From positions 1-56,464 of the forward strand of contig CAISKQ010000002.1 of the NCBI GenBank assembly GCA_903885965.1: a stretch of 56,464 nucleotides of DNA. The letters run 5' to 3'. This document shows, piece after piece, positions 29,776-39,638 of the stretch. Positions within the stretch are counted from its first letter, which is position 1. Every line of letters starts with the position of its first letter. The notes beneath the pieces were generated by a model. That model saw nothing but the letters and a program-made list of their open reading frames with translations. It was not told where the DNA came from and did not search any database. The stretch is from an uncultured bacterium (lineage in GTDB: Bacteria > Patescibacteriota > Minisyncoccia > Moranbacterales > GWC2-37-73). Position numbers and translations under genes: made by a program.

Positions 29776-30519
29776 CTATTTTACCTCCCTCCCCTTTGCC
29801 CAGGCGATTTCGAAAATCGGCCTGATGGATTTTGCCAATTCTTCAGACTCAATGACCACGATGAAAGGGTTTTCCTCCAGCGATGTGATGGCAATTTTAT
29901 TAGCATATAAAGAAAAATCCATACCAATGCCCTTCAAATCCTCCAGGAACCTCACCCTTTCGCCGACTGCTAAAAACTTTTGAGCCATTTCAACTTCGCT
30001 TTTATTATTCGGCACCAAATGTCGATTTCCCAAAGGATAAATCTTTTTATTATATCCCTTAGCCCATTTATCAGTTATGCCAGGATAATGCTGCTCGCTT
30101 CTCTCGCAGGAATAAATATAGAAGATATCATCCTCGTTGCCCATAATCTCCCAGGCCTTCAAGATCGCTTCTTTCGTGTCATAATAACTAATTTTCGGTC
30201 TGCTCTTACCCTTGCTACCAAGCGTGCGAATCATGGGGAGCATTTCTGAAAAGTTTTTTGCCACATTTTTGAGTTGCGACAAAATCACAGTCGGGTCCGT
30301 GGCTTGAAAAGTGTTGATTTTCAAATTTGGCAGCTCGCTAGCATAGCCTCTTTTCATCAAGCCTTCGAGAATCACATAGATAATCGAGCGCTTGAGCTTG
30401 GTTGTTTTCGAAATATCCGTCACGTTTCCCGTTCCAAGTTCAACCAGCGCCAAATACACTTGCGCCTCTTTTTCCGTGAAACCCGTGGTTTCCAAAAGTT
30501 TTATTAAGTCTTGATCCAT
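29776..30519 (-). CDS. TrmB family transcriptional regulator
   Basis: LLETTGFTEKEAQVYLALVELGTGNVTDISKTTKLKRSIIYVILEGLMKRG. Confidence 0.88.
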   Translation of the reverse strand: MDQDLIKLLETTGFTEKEAQVYLALVELGTGNVTDISKTTKLKRSIIYVILEGLMKRGYASELPNLKINTFQATDPTVILSQLKNVAKNFSEMLPMIRTLGSKGKSRPKISYYDTKEAILKAWEIMGNEDDIFYIYSCERSEQHYPGITDKWAKGYNKKIYPLGNRHLVPNNKSEVEMAQKFLAVGERVRFLEDLKGIGMDFSLYANKIAITSLEENPFIVVIESEELAKSIRPIFEIAWAKGREVK

Positions 30520-30548
30520 ATGTTTTTCAATATTTAAAAAATAACAAG

Positions 30549-30655
30549 GTTGTCATCCTGAATTTATTTCAGGATCTCTGTTACAGGCAGTATTGTGAAA
30601 CAAAGAAAGCAGATTCTGAAACCCTCCAAAGACGGACAGGCAAGTTCAGGATGAC
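30549..30655. repeat. MITE-like element containing a nested 18-19 bp palindromic insertion
   Basis: Homologous to the reverse complement of 43591-43677 except for cctccaaagacggacagg at 30623-30640. Confidence 0.75.
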
Positions 30656-30845
30656 ATAATGACATAATTAGATTATTCTAATCCTACCAAAAACCACCTC
30701 TTTTGTCAATATTTTTGATAAATAATTTTAATTTTTCATATTATAAGCCTTTTATTTATGCAATAACACACCAAGCTATTGATAATTTCAGTAAAATGTT
30801 GTATATTCGTACGTTACGTGTTATAATTTTTTAATAGCTAAAAAC

Positions 30846-31478
30846 ATGACGACTATCAACCTGAAGAGCAAAGTGTCCTTAAAAAAAGATACTGCACACG
30901 ATTATATCTATGAGACTTTCGATGAAAAGCCTATCAAGCTAGTTTCTGGTAAAAAGTACTGCATTAACTCTTTGACTGATCATGCTCCCATCACAAGGCC
31001 AGAATTATTAAGACAAATTGCAGAAGAAGCTTTCAGGACTGTGAACTTTGATGATATTGATTTTATTGTTGGCGAAGAAGACAGGGGCGGCTATCTCTGC
31101 GCGATATTGTCTATGCAATTTAACAAACCCTTCACCCTAACAAAATGGAATCCGGCTGGTTTTGAAGGAGAAATTCATGTGGATTTTAAAAATGCCTACA
31201 CGGATGGAAAATTATATCTAAATGGTCTTTCGGCAAATTTAAAAAGAGCAATCATTGTCGACGACATCATTGATACTGGTGGAACCATCATAGCAATGGT
31301 TAAACTGCTTAGAAGTGCTGGAGTCGAAGTTGTCGACATATTCGCAGTCGCTGAAAAATCTGATTATAGGGGAAAAGAACGAATAGCAAAAGAAACTGGA
31401 ATTATGCCAAAAGTACTGGTAAGTTTCATTTCAAATGGGAAAAAATCAAAAGTAACAAGCAGAATTAAATTAAACTAA
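30846..31478 (+). CDS. Type I phosphoribosyltransferase
   Basis: PRPP motif IIVDDIIDTGGTIIAMV. Confidence 0.85.
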   Translation: MTTINLKSKVSLKKDTAHDYIYETFDEKPIKLVSGKKYCINSLTDHAPITRPELLRQIAEEAFRTVNFDDIDFIVGEEDRGGYLCAILSMQFNKPFTLTKWNPAGFEGEIHVDFKNAYTDGKLYLNGLSANLKRAIIVDDIIDTGGTIIAMVKLLRSAGVEVVDIFAVAEKSDYRGKERIAKETGIMPKVLVSFISNGKKSKVTSRIKLN

Positions 31479-31498
31479 CTCAAATTAACTTAAAAAAT

Positions 31499-32191
31499 AT
31501 GACAAAAGACACAAATGTATACACGGTTGATCAATATAATGGTTGGGCTGATGAACATGATTGGAAGACAGTTAAATATGATTCAGAGAGCAGGGCACTG
31601 TTTTATTCTTTTTTAAATTTTGAAACAAAAGGGAAAAAGTTGCTTGACGTGGCCTGCGGCAGCGGGCATGATCTTTTGCACTACAAGGATAGCTTTGGTT
31701 TTGATGTCAATGGCGTTGATGCATCTGACAAGGAAGTTGCCTTCGCGAACAAAAGACTAGGTGAAGATGCTGTCAAAGTTGGGCTATCTGACGCTATTCC
31801 ATTTGAAGACAAAACTTTTGATGTCGTCGTTTCAAAATATGCACCACAAGCGTTTAATAGCATTGAAGATTTTTACAATGAAGTCATTAGGGTTTTGAAA
31901 CCTGGTGGCTATTTCATTATCTTAACAACTCATCCAATGAGACAATTTTTAGAAAAATCTGTGAAACCTAGAGATTATTTCAAAAAAGAAGTAGTTGTTT
32001 CATGGATATACGAACACACCATACCCCTAAAAGAATGGAGCCACACTTTTAATGAATACTTCTCGCCATTATTCCTTGATAATTTTATCATTGAACAATT
32101 TTATGAAAAAGCTGACACAAAAGAATGTATTGAACACATTGATGGAGAAAGCTATCCTGGTTATTTTCTGTTTAGGGCGAAGAAAAAATAA
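31499..32191 (+). CDS. SAM-dependent class I methyltransferase
   Basis: LLDVACGSGHDLL, IPFEDKTFDVVVSKYAPQAF, VIRVLKPGGYFII. Confidence 0.9.
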   Translation: MTKDTNVYTVDQYNGWADEHDWKTVKYDSESRALFYSFLNFETKGKKLLDVACGSGHDLLHYKDSFGFDVNGVDASDKEVAFANKRLGEDAVKVGLSDAIPFEDKTFDVVVSKYAPQAFNSIEDFYNEVIRVLKPGGYFIILTTHPMRQFLEKSVKPRDYFKKEVVVSWIYEHTIPLKEWSHTFNEYFSPLFLDNFIIEQFYEKADTKECIEHIDGESYPGYFLFRAKKK

Positions 32192-32233
32192 ATTTGTTTT
32201 TCTTTAACTAACCGAACATCACAATAAGGTTTT

Positions 32234-32267
32234 AGAGGCTAAGCCTCCCCTTGGAGGCTTAGCCTCT
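32234..32267. repeat. Double-palindrome hairpin AGAGGCTAAGCCTCC-CCTT-GGAGGCTTAGCCTCT
   Basis: Direct reading. Confidence 0.9.
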
Positions 32268-32482
32268 TTATAATTAAATCCCATCAAAAACCACCTCTTT
32301 TGTCAACATTTTTGATAAATAATTTTAATTTTCCTATTTTAAAGCTATTTTTAGGCATATTAACATAATATACTATTGATAAAATACCAAAAATAGTATA
32401 CGCTTACTTGTTAAGATGAATTAGGAATAACCTATCATCTAACAAAAAGTTACTTAACAACAAACCGACGGAGAAAAAAACC

Positions 32483-32866
32483 ATGGCCATGCTTATGCCT
32501 AAGGCAAATATACGTATTTTGCTTACCATAAAGAGAGCGTACGGCGACGACCCCTATAACTTTACAGTTACCACACTGAACACAAAAAAACTTTGCAAAG
32601 AATTTTTAGAAAAAGTAAAAACAGGACGACATGAAAGAAATGGCAAGGGACCCTGGGTCGAATTGTATAATGGATGCGTCGTAAGCGAATACGTGCTACA
32701 ACGCAATGCACAGTTTACTATTGCAGTGTTAAACCAAATTGAAAACAAAGAAAAACTTGAGCAAGAGTTGACCAATTGCCTGATTGAATTACAAAAACCG
32801 GAAAATGACAATTACGGAAACAGAAAAGAACAATGGCGGAACAGACACAAAAACTACCGGCGATAG
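32483..32866 (+). CDS. Hypothetical protein
   Basis: ORF with RBS-like cggagaaa upstream. Confidence 0.65.
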   Translation: MAMLMPKANIRILLTIKRAYGDDPYNFTVTTLNTKKLCKEFLEKVKTGRHERNGKGPWVELYNGCVVSEYVLQRNAQFTIAVLNQIENKEKLEQELTNCLIELQKPENDNYGNRKEQWRNRHKNYRR

Positions 32867-32916
32867 CTGGTGGTAATTCTTTCCAAAAAAAATTAAAGAT
32901 ATTAAAACAATAAAAA

Positions 32917-33252
32917 ATGACAGACGTAAAAAACATTAGGGAGTCCTCGCAAGCCACAACTTGGGTTGAAATGCTAAATGAATTGAAAGGCGTGAGTGCA
33001 AACCTTTATGATGACAATGATGAAACCATCATTTTAGGCGAAGTGGCAAAAAGCCTCGAGGGCCACAAAAGCGAGACGGGTTACATAAACGATGAGTACG
33101 ATTACTTGGCATTTTGTTTTGATGTTAATGACAGAGCATCATTTGGTGACAGTGACATTAAGGGCACATGGTTAGAGGTTTTGCTTGAAATAAAAAACCA
33201 TGTTTTTGCAAAACTAATATTACCTGACAACCCTGAAAGACCGAGGTTTTAA
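32917..33252 (+). CDS. Hypothetical protein
   Basis: ORF, operonic position. Confidence 0.6.
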   Translation: MTDVKNIRESSQATTWVEMLNELKGVSANLYDDNDETIILGEVAKSLEGHKSETGYINDEYDYLAFCFDVNDRASFGDSDIKGTWLEVLLEIKNHVFAKLILPDNPERPRF

Positions 33253-33283
33253 GAGATACCATGTGAAAATGAAAAAATAACCT

Positions 33284-33357
33284 GGTCGATTTGGAAATCT
33301 TTCTGAATCGGCCCCATCCTTGAGAGTATGAACAATTGTACTTTCAAAAGATGGAGG
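33284..33357 (+). ncRNA. Two-hairpin RNA motif, copy C (putative cis-regulatory element)
   Basis: GGUCGAUU/AAUCGGCC stem with GAAAUCUUU loop, then CCAUC/GAUGG with inner UUGAGAGUAU/GUACUUUCAA; related copies at 39040-39110 and 40055-40130. Confidence 0.65.
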
Positions 33358-33381
33358 ACTAAAATTAAAAAAGGAGGAAGA

Positions 33382-33567
33382 ATGAAAAAAATACTCTGGA
33401 ATTCTCTTATTGCAATACTTGGGACAACGTTGGCCATCGGTTTAATACCAATAATGGCAATACTGGGAGAAAACCTACCCTCACAGCTAATGCCAGGGTT
33501 AGTGCTGTTGACAGTGCTTCTTGTGTTTATGATTGCAGCAACCACTTTCTTAAATATCAAAAGATGA
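33382..33567 (+). CDS. Small membrane protein
   Basis: aaggagg RBS, MKKILWNSLIAILGTTLAIGLIPIMAILG... hydrophobic. Confidence 0.65.
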   Translation: MKKILWNSLIAILGTTLAIGLIPIMAILGENLPSQLMPGLVLLTVLLVFMIAATTFLNIKR

Positions 33568-33741
33568 AAAACATTATTGATTGTGTGTTGTTTTAATAGC
33601 ATACATAAAAATAAAATTCCCCCGATAGAAAACTATCGGGGGAATTTTCTTTTTATAAAACCTCAAAAAATATCAATTTTTTATTTCTTCAGTAATTGCA
33701 AAACAAAGCGAATCATCCGCTCTTTATTTTTGGGGTCACTT

Positions 33742-34212
33742 TCAGAAATAAACAAAAGAACTTTGCAAAAGTTTTTTAATATTCTCCAGTGCCTGCTGAA
33801 ATTCAGCGTAATTATGTTTGACCACTTTTGGGTTGATACTAAAACCCTTAGTGATGTGCTGACGCAGAACCCTGGTTGCCCAAATACGAAAAATTGTGGC
33901 TTGCTTAGAATTAACTCGGTACCCCACAGATAATATTACATCCAAATTAAAATACTCTATTTCACGAATAACACTTCTGCCTCCCTCTTTTTGAGCTGTT
34001 GCAATTTTTGCAACAGTTGCTTTTTCATTTAGCTCCTCAGAATTAAAAACATTCTTAATGTGCCTAGAAATACCAGACTTATCCACTCCAAACACATCCG
34101 CAATTTGTTGCAGACTTGCCCAGATAGTTTCTTTTTTAAAATCACCTTTCAGTTCAATTGCGCCATTTTTGGCTTGGAAAATCACAATTTCTTTTGGTTT
34201 TTTGTTCGACAT
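33742..34212 (-). CDS. RhuM-like protein, shorter than typical family members (possibly truncated)
   Basis: TIWASLQQIADVFGVDKSGISRHIKNVFNSEELNEKATVAKIATAQKEGGRSVIREIEYFNLDVILSVGYRVNSKQATIFRIWATRVLRQHI. Confidence 0.8.
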   Translation of the reverse strand: MSNKKPKEIVIFQAKNGAIELKGDFKKETIWASLQQIADVFGVDKSGISRHIKNVFNSEELNEKATVAKIATAQKEGGRSVIREIEYFNLDVILSVGYRVNSKQATIFRIWATRVLRQHITKGFSINPKVVKHNYAEFQQALENIKKLLQSSFVYF

Positions 34213-34289
34213 ATATTTATTTTAAAGGCTTACGATGATATTCTATCACTAAGTTAAAAACGCTTCAAATTCTGGTATAAATAACACTC

Positions 34290-36302
34290 CTAAAAATAAT
34301 TCAATACATGATTCATTCCTGCATTTAAACTAGCAAGAAGTTTTTCCCAAAATGAAATCAAATAATGTTTCTGTTCAACCTGCGGCGTGAAAAAATATTG
34401 CCCGCCGACTTCCCGCACAGTTTCCGCACCTAGCACTCTTGGCTGAGTTTTAAGCAGTTCAATTTTTACAAGTTCGCTATTATTTTTCAGCAACCTGTTC
34501 TCTCTTTTAATTTCAACACGCCTGCCAACTTCTTCGCCGATGCCTTCATCCGTATTTTGAATTTCTGATGACTGATTACTGATAACTGATGACAAAGAAA
34601 TTATTGTATTTTGATTATTATCTATTGCTTCTTGACTATTGTCTATTGAATTTTGTATTTTGTTTGGAATTTGCAATTTGTCATTTGAAATTTTCTGTAA
34701 CCAAGTCCACCCGCCCTTAACTTTTTGATAAATTTCTCCTTCGCTAATCTCATTGGCTTTCTTATACTTCACTTCCTGCGCCACTTTGCCATCAGGATAG
34801 CGCAATTGAATTTTGGCTTTGGTGTTATTTAAGGTAAAACTTGAAACATCCGCAGTCAGCTCCTCGGTTTTGTTTTTCTTGATGATTACATCTTCCTTAA
34901 TAGGATGATTTGTAAATTTTTTCCAGCCAGTAGCGATGCTCCAACCCTTGAGATTGATTTTTTTGTTTGACTGATTTTTGATTGTCAATGATTCTTTCCC
35001 TGTGTCTGCACCGTCAGGGTTGGCGTTGATTCCAATGATGCGAACTTTTGGATGAGGAAATTGCCTAACTTCAATCGTAAATTCTTTCAAGATATCTTCA
35101 CTGCCATCTGACAATTTCACACTCCCTGTATACTTTCCCTCTTTGACATACTTATGTCTAGTTTTTGCTAAATAACTTTTATGCCTGTCGCCAAAATCCC
35201 AAGTAACACTAACTTTGTCGCCATCCCCGTCACCAGTTGAAACTGAAAAATCTCCATAGGTATTTACAAAAAAATCCTCGTCAATTTTCACCGTGCCATA
35301 TGGTTCATTATTGAAAACATTCGCATCTCCCGGTGTCAAAAACTTGCTCCAACGCCAACGGTCACCATCAAAGTTATATGAAAGATTTTGTTTGCTTCCA
35401 TCATACAGGGCCTTAGAAATTTCTTTGCCATTTGGATCAAACAATGTCACACTTTCCTCTCCAGAGTTGTTAAGCGCAAATTTGAAATCTGTTTTAAAAA
35501 TTGCCAAATATTTTTTAGCACTTATCATAGTGCTTTTCAAAAAAATATACTCCCCTGATTTTGAGGCATCATGCAATTTCCACCCAAGCAAGTCAACGTC
35601 ATTCGCTGTTCCATTGTATATTTCAATATATTCCTCATACTTAACCTGAAAAGGATTAGGGAAAAGCTCACTGATTTGAATTTTGTCGGAATAAATTTTC
35701 AACGGATCGGGAATTTTTTCTTCTAACTTTACGTTCTCCTTTCCTGGTGTTGGATCTTGCACTGCAAAGTCTTTGCTGTTATCACCCGTATCCTTTCCTT
35801 CAAGTCTGCCGATACTTTGCCCCACACTAGGATTTAACGCAGGTTTTTCTTCACTAAGCGGAGCACTTCCGAATCCAACTAGGTCAACCAATGTTCCAAG
35901 GTTATCATAAAGCAAAACGGAATTGTTATTTGCCAAGGGATAAGATTTTGTTGAATATCCCAAATTTGCATTTATCGCTTCTTTATATTCAGGATAAGCA
36001 ATTACGAAGTATCCATTCCCCTTTATAATTCCCTTAAAAACTGAATCATTCACTAAATAATTTTCCAAACCCGTGACCGTTTTTTTTATTTTTAATTTAT
36101 AATTATTTAAAATTACATCATTTTTAGAATCATTATAAAGTTCAACAAATTCGTTATTGCTAAATTTATCCTCACCAACCATTATTTCGTTAATCACAAT
36201 CCTAGCCGTAGCACTTCTAACGAAAACAAAAAACACTGCCAAAAAAATCGGCAGTGCCAGATATAAAAATACTTTCTTGTATCTTGTTTGTTTTGTTTTC
36301 AC
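34290..36302 (-). CDS. Lamin-tail domain (LTD) protein with PKD-like domain, probably surface exposed
   Basis: IVINEIMVGEDKFSNNEFVELYNDS, KIQISELFPNPFQVKYEEYIEIYNGT, VTWDFGDRHKSYLAKTRHKYVKEG. Confidence 0.8.
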   Translation of the reverse strand: MKTKQTRYKKVFLYLALPIFLAVFFVFVRSATARIVINEIMVGEDKFSNNEFVELYNDSKNDVILNNYKLKIKKTVTGLENYLVNDSVFKGIIKGNGYFVIAYPEYKEAINANLGYSTKSYPLANNNSVLLYDNLGTLVDLVGFGSAPLSEEKPALNPSVGQSIGRLEGKDTGDNSKDFAVQDPTPGKENVKLEEKIPDPLKIYSDKIQISELFPNPFQVKYEEYIEIYNGTANDVDLLGWKLHDASKSGEYIFLKSTMISAKKYLAIFKTDFKFALNNSGEESVTLFDPNGKEISKALYDGSKQNLSYNFDGDRWRWSKFLTPGDANVFNNEPYGTVKIDEDFFVNTYGDFSVSTGDGDGDKVSVTWDFGDRHKSYLAKTRHKYVKEGKYTGSVKLSDGSEDILKEFTIEVRQFPHPKVRIIGINANPDGADTGKESLTIKNQSNKKINLKGWSIATGWKKFTNHPIKEDVIIKKNKTEELTADVSSFTLNNTKAKIQLRYPDGKVAQEVKYKKANEISEGEIYQKVKGGWTWLQKISNDKLQIPNKIQNSIDNSQEAIDNNQNTIISLSSVISNQSSEIQNTDEGIGEEVGRRVEIKRENRLLKNNSELVKIELLKTQPRVLGAETVREVGGQYFFTPQVEQKHYLISFWEKLLASLNAGMNHVLNYF

Positions 36303-36329
36303 CCGAATTTAGACTTAGTTCCACGAAAT

Positions 36330-36908
36330 TTAGGCGTCCATCTTTTCCCTTATCATCTCCCCGAGTTTTTCTGTTTCCGTAGATGACTCCCTTTTCTGCA
36401 TATTGAAAATGATATTTTTGATATTATATGGATCAGAGATTGTCCTAAAAATAAATTCCTCCTCTTTGCCAGCTGTTTGAATTCTCACATCACCATAGTT
36501 AATTATTGTTGGCAAAAAGCCAGAAACTTCCACAGTGATGTCTTGCATTTTTGAATATTCCATTTCGCCAACTCTCCTGGAAAACATTCCCTGCTGTTCG
36601 ATATTTACAATTCGATGAGTTGTGATTATCCAAACGTCAAAATAATAATCAATCCAAATCATAAAGCCATACAACCAGATAGATAGCATGAAGAAGTTTT
36701 CCAAAAATAGCATAAATTCTTTTGACTGCGAACCAAAAAAATCTGGGAAAAAAATTGGTACAAAAATAATTGCCACAAAAAAACACACGGCCAAAACAAA
36801 CAACATTAAAAACTGTTGCAAAAGATAAAACCAATTTCGGTGAATGACCTTGATTATTTCTTCATTTTCTCCAACACCCTTAAAATGAAATTTTGAAAAA
36901 TTATTCAT
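36330..36908 (-). CDS. Bacterial PH-domain membrane protein
   Basis: Two TM helices then WIITTHRIVNIEQQGMFSRRVGEMEYSKMQDITVEVSG. Confidence 0.75.
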   Translation of the reverse strand: MNNFSKFHFKGVGENEEIIKVIHRNWFYLLQQFLMLFVLAVCFFVAIIFVPIFFPDFFGSQSKEFMLFLENFFMLSIWLYGFMIWIDYYFDVWIITTHRIVNIEQQGMFSRRVGEMEYSKMQDITVEVSGFLPTIINYGDVRIQTAGKEEEFIFRTISDPYNIKNIIFNMQKRESSTETEKLGEMIREKMDA

Positions 36909-37232
36909 ACTTTATAATGAAATTGTTGGGAGCAAACTACTCAGCGGTATTTGCATGAACAAAATATAATTAGTAAAAAGCAGCACCCCAGCAACCGGAA
37001 TAAAAATCGAAAGCATTACTAATTTTGAAAATGGATTATAAGAATAGAAAACGATATGAAAAATGATAAAAACACTCATCAGTAACATGATGAAAAAGAC
37101 AATCAGATAAAGAATTTGAAATATTGAAACTAACGACATATGTTTGTTTTGAGTATTGATCGAGAATTAGTTCTTAAGAACTAATAACACCTTGAAAGAA
37201 AAACGTAGAAAAATAAAATCTAACTTTTTTTA

Positions 37233-38243
37233 TTATAGCAGTTTATTCTGATTTTCAACAGGTGGCTGAAAACCCATATGCACGAAGCCACTCTCAGTCA
37301 CCATGCGTCCTCTTGGCGTGCGAGTCAAAAATCCCAGTTGAATCAAAAATGGTTCATAGACATCTTCAATTGTCTCAACTTCTTCCGAAGTGGCTGCGGC
37401 AATGGTTTGAATTCCAACTGGTCCGCCTCCAAATTTCTTGATGATAGTTTCCAAAATAAAGCGATCAGTTGGTTCGAGTCCAAGATGGTCAACATCCATC
37501 ATGTCGAGAGCTTTTCTGGCAATTGCGCTATCGATCATTTGATGCTCATTGATTTGAGCGTAATCGCGAACTCTTTTGATGATCCTGTTTCCAACTCGCG
37601 GGGTTTTACGACTTGACCGAGCAATTTCCGCTGAGCCGCTTTCATCCAGAGAAATTCCCAGAATTTTTCCACTTCGACTGATAATCTTTTTCATTTCATC
37701 GTCATTGTAAAATTCCAAGCGATGAATTGCGCCAAACCTGTTTCGCAAGGGATTTGAAAGACTTCCTAGTCTCGTGGTTGCGCCAATTAAAGTGAACTTC
37801 GGTAAATCGAGTTGCAAAGTTCGCGCCGATGGACCTTTGCCGATAATCACGTCTAATTTGTAATCCTCCATGGCAGGATACAAAACTTCTTCAATTAATT
37901 TATTCAAACGGTGAATTTCATCAATAAACAGCACATCGCCATCTTGCAGGTTTGTCAAAATTGAGCCCAGGTCACCCACCCTTTCGATGGCTGGCCCAGA
38001 AGTGATTTTAATGTTGACGCCCATCTCATTAGCGATAATATGCGCCAGGGTGGTCTTGCCAAGCCCAGCCGGGCCATAAAGCAGCACATGTTCAATTGAT
38101 TCACCTCGTTTTTTAGCAGCATCAATAAACATCTGCAAATTTTTGCGAATTTTCTCTTGACCAACATATTCCGACAGCCGTTGCGGGCGCAATGTGTTGT
38201 CCAACGAAACATCTTCAATTTGTTCTTCGGAGTTAGTAATCAT
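37233..38243 (-). CDS. ruvB: Holliday junction DNA helicase RuvB
   Basis: [68 protein letters not shown]. Confidence 0.98.
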   Translation of the reverse strand: MITNSEEQIEDVSLDNTLRPQRLSEYVGQEKIRKNLQMFIDAAKKRGESIEHVLLYGPAGLGKTTLAHIIANEMGVNIKITSGPAIERVGDLGSILTNLQDGDVLFIDEIHRLNKLIEEVLYPAMEDYKLDVIIGKGPSARTLQLDLPKFTLIGATTRLGSLSNPLRNRFGAIHRLEFYNDDEMKKIISRSGKILGISLDESGSAEIARSSRKTPRVGNRIIKRVRDYAQINEHQMIDSAIARKALDMMDVDHLGLEPTDRFILETIIKKFGGGPVGIQTIAAATSEEVETIEDVYEPFLIQLGFLTRTPRGRMVTESGFVHMGFQPPVENQNKLL

Positions 38244-38531
38244 ATTCTATAGTAGCCAGTAACTAGTAACTAGTAATCAGTAACCAGCAACTAGCAGAAA
38301 ATTTACAATAACTGAAACGACTATCGCACCTAGAGCACTTACAACAAATGGAACATCTATAACATTTAGAACCTTTCTCGGCTTTATTGAAACAAACAAC
38401 CATTTAAAACGTATTACTTTACAGAATACCACAAATCTCTCAGTGTGGTGATTTTTCACTTAGTTTAAGCCTTACAAGCTCCAAATTAAACGCTCCGCGT
38501 TTCACGCTTTACGTTCCAAGTATAGCACCCC

Positions 38532-38560
38532 TTGACAAAAAAACCAAGGCATGCTAAGCT
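38532..38560 (+). promoter_or_regulatory. Strong sigma70-like promoter for the 6S-like ncRNA
   Basis: TTGACA, 17-bp spacer, extended -10 TGcTAAGCT. Confidence 0.6.
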
Positions 38561-38566
38561 CTCTAA

Positions 38567-38790
38567 TCAAGCGAAAAAGAGATTTAGATTGTTTTTTGAA
38601 ATTTTGTGTTTGTTGTCCTGTAGACAGCTGGGGGCTTCTATCTTTTGTCCTCAGTATCGGGTGCTTTTTTGTCCAGACATGGGTTGGGTGGTTTCGGCTG
38701 CGCTCCTCCTCGACACTGCTCCTTCCCCGGGGGATCCGTTTCCTGGGACTTGTCTACAGAACAATCAACGCAAAACTTAGCATTTGCCAC
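38567..38790 (+). ncRNA. Rod-shaped structured ncRNA, candidate 6S RNA
   Basis: Long terminal stem pairing attttgtgtttgttgtcctgtagaca with tgtctacagaacaatcaacgcaaaac; GC-rich interior in AT-rich genome; own promoter and terminator; no ORF with support. Confidence 0.5.
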
Positions 38791-38792
38791 CG

Positions 38793-38826
38793 AAAAAACC
38801 TTCCTATTTATTTAGGAAGGTTTTTT
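38793..38826. terminator. Bidirectional intrinsic terminator
   Basis: aaaaaaccttcctatttatttaggaaggtttttt. Confidence 0.85.
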
Positions 38827-38875
38827 GATTCGAAAAAAGCGCAAGGGAAAAGATTTTCCGCTTGCGCTAGGGTGC

Positions 38876-38998
38876 CTACTGATGTTGCAAAACATATATC
38901 ACCACAGAAATAAGAAGGATAGCTTCTGCAATCAGAAGACCCCTCATAACTTTTGGATATTTGTAAGCAAAAATGATTTTCTTAAAGAACTCTTTCAT
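38876..38998 (-). CDS. 40-aa single-TM small protein
   Basis: ggagaaa RBS; MKEFFKKIIFAYKYPKVMRGLLIAEAILLISVVIYVLQHQ. Confidence 0.6.
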   Translation of the reverse strand: MKEFFKKIIFAYKYPKVMRGLLIAEAILLISVVIYVLQHQ

Positions 38999-39039
38999 AT
39001 TTTTCTCCTTTGTATTTTGATTGTTGGTTTTTATCTTAT

Positions 39040-39110
39040 CCATTTCTTTAAAACACAAACTTTTATGTCTTCAAGGATGGGGCTGATTTAAAAAGATTTC
39101 CAAATCAGCC
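39040..39110 (-). ncRNA. Two-hairpin RNA motif, copy B
   Basis: Minus strand GGCUGAUUU/AAAUCAGCC with GGAAAUCUUU loop followed by CCAUCCUUGAAGACAU...GUGUUUUAAAGAAAUGG. Confidence 0.65.
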
Positions 39111-39121
39111 GGGTTGTTTTC

Positions 39122-39598
39122 TCACTCTCGTAATGAGTCTGGAATCGGTGGCGGAGTGTTTTCAGCAATGACGAGGTCGTTGAGTTCGATAATCTTCCAT
39201 GCGACTTCCTCCCACGTTCCTTCGACACTGAGAAAGCTCCCGTAGCGTCCCAGTATTTCTTTCGATTCATTCAACATGTAATCGACACTTGCGGTGCCTC
39301 CCTTGTGGAAGGATGCAATGAGCACGCAATCTTGATCTGTACCTTCTGCTGCAAGGGGATCAAGTCCAATCCATACTGTCATCAGATAATTCTCTTCTCT
39401 CATCATCTCTTTATTCTCGTGGATCGTGAATACATATTTCACGATGGAAATCATTTTGAGAAGCTCTTTCCACTTCTCCACAAGCGCGAGTGCCGCCGCA
39501 AAACCAAGTTCTTCCCGCCTCGTCGCCGCATTGACCACGGAATCGATGATCGCCTGCGAAGGCTCCGGCAATGGCATAATGTTATCCACAATACTCAT
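39122..39598 (-). CDS. Hypothetical protein
   Basis: 158-aa ORF downstream of a hammerhead ribozyme. Confidence 0.6.
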   Translation of the reverse strand: MSIVDNIMPLPEPSQAIIDSVVNAATRREELGFAAALALVEKWKELLKMISIVKYVFTIHENKEMMREENYLMTVWIGLDPLAAEGTDQDCVLIASFHKGGTASVDYMLNESKEILGRYGSFLSVEGTWEEVAWKIIELNDLVIAENTPPPIPDSLRE

Positions 39599-39638
39599 GA
39601 TATTATCTCCTATTTTATTTTTTCAAAATAACTTTTTT

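Noticed and set aside
32867-32916. Hammerhead between ORFs at the third cassette-like locus
   Set aside because: No CUGAUGA or GAAA core in either orientation there.
37060-37110. Third hammerhead (minus strand ACUGAUGAGUG near 37.08 kb)
   Set aside because: No stem II followed by GAAA; lies inside a coding ORF.
38242-38297. agtaactagtaactagtaatcagtaaccag tandem array as a regulatory iteron
   Set aside because: Matches the general degenerate word-array phenomenon at gene boundaries; no associated replication gene.
38640-38750. Bacterial SRP RNA on the minus strand (ggggaaggagcagtgtc resembles GGAAGGAAGCAGCC)
   Set aside because: The paired CAGG side of the SRP domain is missing and the promoter/terminator layout supports the + strand rod-shaped RNA instead.
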